Shown here: positions 53,047 to 59,507 of the stretch, piece by piece
How the letters are laid out: each line of letters begins with the position of its first letter
How positions within the stretch are numbered: position 1 is the first letter of the stretch
Source: DASPKM01 sp963817075
GTDB lineage: Bacteria; Bacteroidota; Bacteroidia; Chitinophagales; Chitinophagaceae
NCBI GenBank assembly: GCA_963817075.1
Contig: CAWFMT010000007.1
Location: 248,001 to 312,000, forward strand
Length of the DNA: 64,000 nucleotides
Reading direction: 5' to 3'
Made by a program: the position numbers and the translations under genes
Notes under the pieces: model-generated
Told to the model about the DNA's origin: nothing
The model's database searches: none
The model's input: only the letters and a program-made list of their open reading frames with translations

Positions 53047-53946
53047 CTACGGCTCTACAATCTTCTTTTTTTTCTTTTTCAGAACGAACATCCTGGATAA
53101 GTTGAAGCCAAATCTTATGTCACCATTCCCCCACTTATCTGTTGAGTTTGTGATAAATGCTTTTTCATTCATTCCCTGGCTATTTGAAAAATGTAATTGG
53201 AAAACGTGACCTCCTGTTTCGATATCAAATCCAAGGGCAAGGGGGTTACTATATATATCCTTATCAATTCCTGAAAGAATTTGATGGTAGTCGGCAACAA
53301 AGGAAATTCTCCTGCTTAGTTTAAACCTCGCACCAAAGCCAAGAGCAAAGGCATCATTGTCGTCAGTTGCCAATGGAACCAGGTTTCTGTGAACCATTGT
53401 TGGAGCAATCTGAAAACTAAACCGGTCGCTAAATCTCCTGCCAACCAGCACCTGGCCAAAATAAGCCATCCTGGAAGAGAAATAATTCTTTCTATCGGGA
53501 TCTATCCATGGAAGAGTGCTCAAACTGGTACCCGCAATTAGCACAACAGAGAAAGGAGATGATCTTTCCCCTTTGGATTGTCGTATTGGTCTGAATTTAA
53601 TGAACCCATCCAGTTCCTTATTGACATTGCTTCTGCCTATTCCTATTGTAAGATTTGAGGTGATGCCATAGTCGAAGCCCATTCTCATATTTGCCTGGTC
53701 CATTCCAAACATGTTCTTCAGCCCAGTATTTACCAACCCGAACCGGTGAAGAATCCTGAAATCCATATTACCCTTGGCGATCATTTCAATTGAATGACCA
53801 TTGATGACTCTTGAGGATTTGAATGCCTGGGTAACATATTCTTTTTTGGCGGTATCTCCTTCAACCATCTTCAGTAGATCCTCCTGTCCAAAAATCCTGG
53901 AAGCAGAGATCACTAAAAAAAGAATTAGCCAACTACGTTTCTTCAT
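53047..53946 (-). CDS. DUF5777 family outer-membrane beta-barrel protein
   Basis: Protein of 299 residues with a signal peptide ending SRIFGQ. The rest alternates polar and hydrophobic residues in a barrel pattern, with KGNMDFRILHRFGLVNTGLK, FDYGITSNLTIGIGRSN and FVADYHQILSGIDKD. The end LSRMFVLKKKKKKIVEP carries a lysine run. Members of this family are known from Bacteroidota genomes without a proven function. Last gene of a four-gene operon (cytochrome-like lipoprotein, OB-fold protein, YceI, this). The barrel could serve the soluble partners as an outer-membrane exit or anchor, which is inference. Confidence 0.83.
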   Translation of the reverse strand: MKKRSWLILFLVISASRIFGQEDLLKMVEGDTAKKEYVTQAFKSSRVINGHSIEMIAKGNMDFRILHRFGLVNTGLKNMFGMDQANMRMGFDYGITSNLTIGIGRSNVNKELDGFIKFRPIRQSKGERSSPFSVVLIAGTSLSTLPWIDPDRKNYFSSRMAYFGQVLVGRRFSDRFSFQIAPTMVHRNLVPLATDDNDAFALGFGARFKLSRRISFVADYHQILSGIDKDIYSNPLALGFDIETGGHVFQLHFSNSQGMNEKAFITNSTDKWGNGDIRFGFNLSRMFVLKKKKKKIVEP

Positions 53947-53965
53947 GCTATTGTTTTGATGGTGA

Positions 53966-54514
53966 TCAGTTTTTCAAAGGATCTAATGAACAATTAATAG
54001 TGACTCTTATAGAATTGGAAATATTATTCATTTTATCATTCTTGATCTTATAGTCTTTCAGCAAAACATTAAAATCTGCCTGCGCAAGAATTTTTGTTCC
54101 ATTTACTGTGAGAGTTCCATCAGATTCAATATCCTTCGTTTCTCCATGTAAGCTAAGCTTCCCTTTCACCTTCGCATTGTAGGTCCCATCTTTTGTATAA
54201 TCTATATCTCCATTATTCAATATCTGCCCCTTAAACTCCGCTTTTGGATGTTTGGAGGTTTCCAGATAGTTTTCATTGAAGTGTTCCTGCATTAGAGCCT
54301 TCTCAAATTCAAATCCTTTCATCTGTACAGAAAATTGAAGATTTCCAGTTTTGCTATCCAGCACGCAGGTAACTGAACGGTTGTGGGCTTCAATATTTTC
54401 AAGTGTTGCTTTAGAATAAAATGAAACCTTTCCCGACTTCGTATAAAACTTATCCTGGCTAAATACTCCAGCTGCAAGCAGGATCGCCACTAAAGCCAAT
54501 GTTGTCCTTTTCAT
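53966..54514 (-). CDS. YceI-like domain protein
   Basis: Exported lipocalin-like protein of 182 residues with a signal peptide ending LAAGVFSQ. Characteristic stretches: YTKSGKVSFYSKATLENIEA, NGDIDYTKDGTYNAKVKGKL and FNVLLKDYKIKNDKMNNIS. YceI proteins bind long-chain isoprenoid quinone-like lipids and occur near cytochromes. The gene starts 43 nt after the OB-fold protein gene. Together with the cytochrome-like gene it suggests lipid-soluble electron carrier handling in the envelope, which is a hypothesis. Confidence 0.92.
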   Translation of the reverse strand: MKRTTLALVAILLAAGVFSQDKFYTKSGKVSFYSKATLENIEAHNRSVTCVLDSKTGNLQFSVQMKGFEFEKALMQEHFNENYLETSKHPKAEFKGQILNNGDIDYTKDGTYNAKVKGKLSLHGETKDIESDGTLTVNGTKILAQADFNVLLKDYKIKNDKMNNISNSIRVTINCSLDPLKN

Positions 54515-54557
54515 ACTCTCTCGATTTTACGTAGAATGCTTCTCTATAGTTGTTTGT

Positions 54558-55007
54558 TTAATTCCTCTTTTCAATTAGGCAGCGGTTAAGCTGTACGTCA
54601 GAGCCAAGTCCCATCTCATCACGATTGAATCCTATCAAAAACCCCTTGATCTTTACAGATGAGATCGGGTGAAGATTGGATGCATCTGACGCATGTGCCG
54701 AGTCGATTGCGCACCGGACTGAGGAAAGTTCAGCTGTATCGCCCAATACCACCGTATAATATCCATTTCCATCATGATCGATCTTTTTAATTAACCCCTC
54801 AACTGAAATTACCTTTCCCAGGTATTTCTGGCTGGCTGCAGAATCATTCTTTTGAAATTCCTGAAGCAGTTCATTTGCCTTCACTGAAAATGCAGCATCA
54901 AGATCTGCCACATCGGGGTTGCGGCGACTAAATTCATTCAATGCGTAGATCCCAATTCCTGATATTCCTATGATTACTGCAAGGAGAATAGTCTTCTTTG
55001 CGGTCAT
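54558..55007 (-). CDS. Exported OB-fold (tRNA_anti-like) protein
   Basis: Protein of 149 residues with an N-terminal hydrophobic segment (TILLAVIIGISGIGIYAL) acting as signal anchor. The body matches the tRNA_anti-like/OB_MPP pattern: KANELLQEFQKNDSAASQKY, GKVISVEGLIKKID, YYTVVLGDTAELSSVRCAID and SSVKIKGFLIGFNRD. The fold is predicted to be an OB barrel. A nucleic-acid role is unlikely given the export signal. It follows the cytochrome-like gene by 2 nt, implying tight coupling. Confidence 0.82.
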   Translation of the reverse strand: MTAKKTILLAVIIGISGIGIYALNEFSRRNPDVADLDAAFSVKANELLQEFQKNDSAASQKYLGKVISVEGLIKKIDHDGNGYYTVVLGDTAELSSVRCAIDSAHASDASNLHPISSVKIKGFLIGFNRDEMGLGSDVQLNRCLIEKRN

Positions 55008-55009
55008 AA

Positions 55010-55366
55010 TTAATTATTTGGCGCGCCTGCATCGATCCAGCATATGATAGATTGCAATTCAGCTGGCGTGAGTGATCCTGTCTTCGGCATTAATCCAGAG
55101 ATCACCTGGCCTCTGATCACCGGGGCCATATTCTTGATGCGGGTATAATCTGTAAGTGGTCCCCCGGAATTTGTAGTGCCTGATGCATGACAGTCAGGAG
55201 TGGTAGCACATTTAGATTGTATGATTGGGTTTACCTGAGCGCTGAATCTGGTATTTGAACTGTTGCAGTTACTTCCTCCGGGATATAATAATTCTTCTTT
55301 GTCGTAATAACAGCCAGCAAATAGTGCAACCGTCATCACGGCAAAAAAAGTAAGCGTTTTCCTCAT
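55010..55366 (-). CDS. Cytochrome c-like lipoprotein with a CX5CH motif
   Basis: Lipoprotein of 118 residues from MRKTLTFFAVMTVALFAGC (lipidated Cys19); an upstream ATG would add 23 non-native residues. The mature part has NPIIQSKCATTPDCHASG, giving Cys53, Cys59, His60, a haem-like C-x5-C-H motif instead of CxxCH or the more usual C-x4-CH of related proteins. A possible axial Met is at residue 93 (GLMPKTG). SIICWIDAGAPNN at the end is typical of this small cytochrome-like group. First in the operon with OB-fold, YceI and DUF5777 genes. Haem binding is not proven. Confidence 0.75.
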   Translation of the reverse strand: MRKTLTFFAVMTVALFAGCYYDKEELLYPGGSNCNSSNTRFSAQVNPIIQSKCATTPDCHASGTTNSGGPLTDYTRIKNMAPVIRGQVISGLMPKTGSLTPAELQSIICWIDAGAPNN

Positions 55367-55380
55367 ATTACACCTGTTTT

Positions 55381-55551
55381 GATAGTTTGAAAGTTCGAGA
55401 GTTTGAGAGTTGCGATCTTCCCAATTCCTAACCACGTTGACCGTTGACCGTAAGATTTAGATTTCCAGTTTTTAAAATACTTCTCAACTAATTAACTATT
55501 CAACCAATCAACTGTTTATCTCTTCCCTAATTCCTAATTCCCAAAATCCCA
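55381..55551 (+). repeat. Heptad composite repeat, copy 2, with further 7-nt-phased tracts
   Basis: 55381-55411: gatagtt, tgaaagt, tcgagag, tttgaga. 55435-55451: gttgacc, gttgacc. 55483-55512: 30-nt core identical to the reverse strand of 38846-38875. 55521-55551: cttccct, aattcct, aattccc. The order (gttgacc unit, core, aattccc end) matches copy 1. With flanks this explains most of the roughly 300-nt gap 55367-55665. No gene is seen. Confidence 0.75.
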
Positions 55552-55665
55552 CCTACCCCATTACGTTTCCGCAAAGACTAAAGTTGCCTTATAAAAATGT
55601 AGGTAAGGAGAGAAAGGTTTCGCCACAAAAAAATCGATATCAACTTTTTAGGTCATTGTAAACCA

Positions 55666-56118
55666 TCAGGCGATTGATCCCATTGGTTGCAAAGCTGGGA
55701 GTTCTACAATATTGAACCAATATTGAATAAAGCTTTCAATTTTGCTGTTGGTTAGCTGATCTGAAACAGGCTTTTGAATAAATGAATTGGCTCCAAGGGA
55801 GTAACACTCCTTAACTTCCCTTGGAAAGGCAGTACCACTTACAATTACTACAGGGATAAAGCGTAAACTCTGATGTGATTTTATTTCCTTGAGCACTTCC
55901 ATGCCTGATCTTCGGGGCATATTCAGGTCTAATATTATTAAGTTAGGCAAGGAGCCCGAACTATGCTGATCCTCCAGATGACGGATGGTTGTGTCACTGA
56001 ATTCAAGGAATTCAAGCTGGATATTATAACCTTTCTCAGTGAAGAACGCCTCAGTGATATACCTATCATCCATGTCATCCTCCAACATGAGGATCTTAAA
56101 GGGTTGGTCGTTCAGCAT
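55666..56118 (-). CDS. Stand-alone response regulator receiver protein
   Basis: Receiver domain of 150 residues with no output domain. Acidic pocket DD in MLEDDMDDRY, phospho-acceptor Asp64 in LIILDLNMPRR, switch Ser/Thr near VVIVSGTAF, and Lys116 in SFIQKP. The short C-terminal extension (ELPALQPMGSIA) is not a DNA-binding domain. It would act through protein interaction, as Spo0F- or CheY-like regulators do. No kinase is adjacent. Confidence 0.9.
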   Translation of the reverse strand: MLNDQPFKILMLEDDMDDRYITEAFFTEKGYNIQLEFLEFSDTTIRHLEDQHSSGSLPNLIILDLNMPRRSGMEVLKEIKSHQSLRFIPVVIVSGTAFPREVKECYSLGANSFIQKPVSDQLTNSKIESFIQYWFNIVELPALQPMGSIA

Positions 56119-56141
56119 ATAAGATTTTGTTTGAAAGTTTG

Positions 56142-56167
56142 ACCACCTTCGCCCAGGCTATGGTGGT
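56142..56167. repeat. Short hairpin in the peroxiredoxin/receiver gap
   Basis: accacc and ggtggt at 56142-56167 pair around ttcgcccaggcta. It is flanked by heptad-like gtttgaa, agtttga and ttgaatg units. It lacks a T-tract, so it may be a repeat rather than a terminator. Confidence 0.4.
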
Positions 56168-56196
56168 TGAAAAATGTTTGAATGTCATCACAAGAA

Positions 56197-56679
56197 TCAA
56201 CCAGGTTTTTTGGTTTTTCCGATCTGGAGATTTAGGATCTCCTCTGCATGCTCTTTATTCTTTGGTCTTAAGAATATTTTTCGAACAATACCTTTTTCGT
56301 CAATGACGAAAGTAGTTCGATGCACTCCCATGTATTGATTCCCGAACATTTGCTTTTGTCCCCAAACTCCATATTTTTCCAGGATTTTACGTCCGGGATC
56401 TGATATCAGGATGAAGGGTAGGTTGAATTTGTTCTCAAAGTTTTTATGACTTTTTTCATTACCCGGACTTATTCCTATAATCTCATATCCTTCCTTCTTC
56501 AGCTGAGAGTAATTGTCCCGGAGATTACAAGCCTGGATGGTACAGGTAGGGGTATCATCCTCCGGATAAAAATATAGCACAACCTTTTGACCCTTAAAAT
56601 CTGACAAGGAAATTTTGTTGCCATTTTGGTCTTTCCCTGTAAAATGAGGGGCCTTTTCACCTTCGCTAACCTTTATCAT
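56197..56679 (-). CDS. bcp: Thiol peroxidase, BCP/PrxQ type
   Basis: Peroxiredoxin of 160 residues from MIKVSEGEKAPHFTGKD; an upstream ATG would add 19 residues absent from the family. It reduces hydroperoxides using thioredoxin. Peroxidatic Cys46 and resolving Cys51 are in DTPTCTIQACNLRD, the CX4C arrangement of atypical 2-Cys PrxQ enzymes. LPFILISDPGRKILEKYGVW and HRTTFVIDEKGIVRKIF complete the fold. It lies 66 nt after the M23 protein gene in the same direction. Confidence 0.93.
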   Translation of the reverse strand: MIKVSEGEKAPHFTGKDQNGNKISLSDFKGQKVVLYFYPEDDTPTCTIQACNLRDNYSQLKKEGYEIIGISPGNEKSHKNFENKFNLPFILISDPGRKILEKYGVWGQKQMFGNQYMGVHRTTFVIDEKGIVRKIFLRPKNKEHAEEILNLQIGKTKKPG

Positions 56680-56745
56680 ACCGCAAGATAAATCTGATAC
56701 CACCAATTCATATGCTGCATCTCTGAAATTTAGCAATGTCCGGCT

Positions 56746-58455
56746 TCATCTTGTAAATCGAAGAACCTTTTCTGTTTTATTTCCTGCTTCATCTTCTACC
56801 GTTATGCGAAGCTCATGTACACCCTTTGGACATTTCTCGTCAAAATTATAAATGAAACTCCTGCCTTTGTCATTTGTAAATCTCAACCAGGATCCATCTA
56901 GCTCTGCTCTGAAATTCTTGAACCGGTCATTATTATCTTTTACGGTCAGTACAATTCTCGATGCCTTTGAGAGGTTTGCTCCTTCGGTAAACCCGATAGG
57001 CACTATTTCCGGAGGCTCATGATCTACCAACAATTGAAAGTTGCCGAATTCCCGAAATCCCGCCTTCGCCCAATCCAACTTCCATTCAACTTTCTGAACA
57101 TCCTTTTTCAATCCAGAACTCCTTTGCATAATTGTTAGGGCTCTTTCTTTCTCCGTCAGGATTCGGTTCGGTCTGATTCTTACGGTCATCTGGTCATGCA
57201 ATGGAATATGTGTAACGCCGATTGTGTGCAGATTCGAAACTGAACCAGGGGTTGCAGAGACTGTTTTTGAATACCGAACATGAACCGAATCATATAAGGT
57301 TCTCTCTCCAAAAAAGAATTCACAATCGCCCGATTCAAAACCGTCAACCATGCCGGGATAGAATTCTTTATCAGTGGGAGAAACCGGGCCAACAAGTGAA
57401 CCTGCGTACTGGATGGCAAACCTCAGGATCGAAGTGTTTCCAAAAGCATCGGAAACCGGAATGCTAATCTGGTGTATCTCCTGATCCAATAGTTCAATGA
57501 TTCCATTTGAACTGCCATTTTCATAAATAGAGTTGAAGTAACCGGGAAGTTGTGAAAGGTGTTGCAGCCATGGACCACCTGTACTCCTTGTCCTGTAATC
57601 AACATGAGCATTGAGATACCTGGTTTCATTATAGCTGATGGTATCCATTACAAATTGTGTAATTAATTCTCCATCCTCCTGAAGTACTGCTTTGAAAATA
57701 CCATTTTGATTGGTTGATCCTGATTGCGTGTCAAAGGCGCTGATAGCAAAACTGATCTTCCTGGAATTTACTTTTATGGGGACGGTTCCCAGAGTAAATT
57801 GATTTCCTGACTTCTTTACTGAAAGAATTCTTGGCGTTTGTTCATAAACACTTTTTGTTCTGTCATAAATGGCCAATCTGAGAATGGTAGGAGCGGTGGC
57901 ATCAGGAATGGGGAATCCAAACAGCATAGGATTTACGTTCATGTCATCTGAAGTGCGCCTGATCTCAAAATGAAGATGGGGAGCCTGGGATCCTCCGGTA
58001 TTACCACTATAGGCTATGAAGCTGCCTTTTTTTACAGGGAAAAGGGAGGGAGGAATTTCCAGATAGACACTCCACGACTCCTGCTCATATTGCTTCTCCT
58101 TGATATACTGATCCAGGGCAGGAGTGAATGCATTCAGATGGGCGTAGAGCGTAGTGTATCCATTTGGATGATTGATATAAATAGCCCGGCCAAATCCAGC
58201 CGGTTCAATCTTTACCCTTGCAATGTATCCGTCGGCCGCAGCAACCACAGGAAGGTTCTGAACCTTATTGGTCCTCAAATCAAGCCCCATGTGGTAATGG
58301 TTGTTACGGAGCTCGCCAAAATTGCCACTCAAACTAATTGGTATGTTCAATGGATTTCGAAAATATCCTTTGGGATAAGCAGGAGTCAAGGCATCCTGGG
58401 CGCAACAAAAAATCGAGAGCAGAATAAAGGAAAATGTTAAAGCCGTCCGCATCAA
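56746..58455 (-). CDS. Large M23 family peptidase with C-terminal extension
   Basis: Exported protein of 569 residues with a signal peptide ending FCCAQ. The M23 domain is N-terminal (about 40-190): LSGNFGELRNNHYHMGLD with His55 and Asp59, then GYTTLYAHLNAF and SQAPHLHFEIRR. All zinc ligands and the catalytic His are present. A 370-residue C-terminal region of beta-rich repeats follows (NNDRFKNFRAELDGSW, GVHELRITVEDEAGN), like Ig or Ca-binding domains in Bacteroidota M23 proteins. Role probably in peptidoglycan turnover. Confidence 0.9.
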   Translation of the reverse strand: MMRTALTFSFILLSIFCCAQDALTPAYPKGYFRNPLNIPISLSGNFGELRNNHYHMGLDLRTNKVQNLPVVAAADGYIARVKIEPAGFGRAIYINHPNGYTTLYAHLNAFTPALDQYIKEKQYEQESWSVYLEIPPSLFPVKKGSFIAYSGNTGGSQAPHLHFEIRRTSDDMNVNPMLFGFPIPDATAPTILRLAIYDRTKSVYEQTPRILSVKKSGNQFTLGTVPIKVNSRKISFAISAFDTQSGSTNQNGIFKAVLQEDGELITQFVMDTISYNETRYLNAHVDYRTRSTGGPWLQHLSQLPGYFNSIYENGSSNGIIELLDQEIHQISIPVSDAFGNTSILRFAIQYAGSLVGPVSPTDKEFYPGMVDGFESGDCEFFFGERTLYDSVHVRYSKTVSATPGSVSNLHTIGVTHIPLHDQMTVRIRPNRILTEKERALTIMQRSSGLKKDVQKVEWKLDWAKAGFREFGNFQLLVDHEPPEIVPIGFTEGANLSKASRIVLTVKDNNDRFKNFRAELDGSWLRFTNDKGRSFIYNFDEKCPKGVHELRITVEDEAGNKTEKVLRFTR

Positions 58456-58719
58456 ACTTTGTCCATTTAAATAGTTCCAGAAAGATTTTGCAAAAGTATT
58501 GGTTACCTGGAAGAAAAATTCGTATCAAAAGAGGAGAAAAGTTAGACCTGAAGAATTGAAGAAAGGTTGGTTGGGAAACTGGTAAAGGATTGTTGTAAAT
58601 GACCGGACAAATAAATTTCGATTAAATACCAGTTTGTGGTATGATTTTTTTAAACCATGGTACAGCTTTTGACATATATAAATTGTCTTAATTAAAGAAT
58701 CAGATAAAGCCTGTCCACT

Positions 58720-58935
58720 ATGAATAGACTTAAACACAAATTAATTATCATGTTAGCAGTCTTGGTAGGTTCCCTGGTTGGATTGTTCAAGGGAACAGAA
58801 GCCAAGCAAAAATGGGTTTACCGGATCAAAAGCCGTTACGAAGAAAAGCGCCTGATGGCGGAGAGGAAATCTATTTTGGAGAATGGCGGCGTTCTGCTAG
58901 ACGATATTGAAATGGCCTCATTTCATAATAATTAA
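58720..58935 (+). CDS. Small single-TM hypothetical protein, 71 aa
   Basis: Protein of 71 residues. One TM helix runs from about residue 8 to 24 (LIIMLAVLVGSLVGLFKG), followed by a basic, helical tail (KWVYRIKSRYEEKRLMAERK). It resembles YtxH-like membrane-anchored small proteins, but similarity is low. The next ATG (residue 11) would cut the TM helix. A clear terminator follows at 58957-58987, which supports it being a real gene. Function unknown. Confidence 0.6.
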   Translation: MNRLKHKLIIMLAVLVGSLVGLFKGTEAKQKWVYRIKSRYEEKRLMAERKSILENGGVLLDDIEMASFHNN

Positions 58936-58956
58936 TTCCACCCGACCGAAGTTATC

Positions 58957-58987
58957 AACCCTCAGCCAGTCCGGCTGGGGGTTTTTT
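58957..58987 (+). terminator. Rho-independent terminator after the 71-aa gene
   Basis: aaccctcagcc pairs with ggctgggggtt (one G-T wobble) around agtcc, followed by tttttt. It separates the small gene from the DUF3592 gene. Confidence 0.88.
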
Positions 58988-58999
58988 ATATCTTGCGGG

Positions 59000-59440
59000 A
59001 TGCCGGAAGTGGGTTTGACTTTGTTTCTTCTTTTCATTCCATTCTTCATAATCGGATGGAACACCTGGAAGCTGATCAGCTATTACAAACGAACCAGGCT
59101 ATTTACCAGGGTAAAAGGTGTTGTAAAGAATCTGTCGATTAGTACAGCTTCTACTCTTGGAAAGGGTAGAGTAAAATATTTTTCACCAGAGGTGGAATTC
59201 CGCACCAGGGAAGGGGAAACTCATAATCTGGTCTATACACAGGACAACCCGGACAGGCCAATCTATACCATAGGAGAAGAGGTTACTGTCTATTATGATC
59301 CTAATGAATTCCGAAGATTTATGATTAGAGATTTCGTGGGTGAGTGTATTGTACCTGCAATTTGGATACTGGTCGGAATAGGGGTTGGTTACCTTATCTT
59401 TTTTTTCGATTTCAGCCAAAAACCTCCCTTTTCATTTTAA
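59000..59440 (+). CDS. DUF3592 domain-containing membrane protein
   Basis: Protein of 146 residues with two TM helices (about 4-24 and 118-137) and a beta-rich extracytoplasmic region: RVKGVVKNLSIS, VEFRTREGETHNLVY and GEEVTVYYDPNEFRRFMI, the standard DUF3592 wording. ATG at 59000 is only 13 nt after the terminator, so transcription must start close to it. TATATCTTG at 58987-58995 could be the -7 box, giving a nearly leaderless mRNA. Extending to 58907 would read through the terminator. Confidence 0.8.
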   Translation: MPEVGLTLFLLFIPFFIIGWNTWKLISYYKRTRLFTRVKGVVKNLSISTASTLGKGRVKYFSPEVEFRTREGETHNLVYTQDNPDRPIYTIGEEVTVYYDPNEFRRFMIRDFVGECIVPAIWILVGIGVGYLIFFFDFSQKPPFSF

Positions 59441-59476
59441 TTTGATAATAAACTAGTAGAATAGCTCGTCCAGCAT

Positions 59477-59484
59477 TACATTTG
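59477..59484 (+). promoter_or_regulatory. Candidate -7 box (TACATTTG) of carB
   Basis: TACATTTG matches TAnnTTTG and lies 23 nt before the carB ATG. A TTTG at 59441-59444 is 32 nt upstream, somewhat far for a -33 element. Confidence 0.4.
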
Positions 59485-59507
59485 CGCAATTTTGAACTAC
59501 CCTCAAC

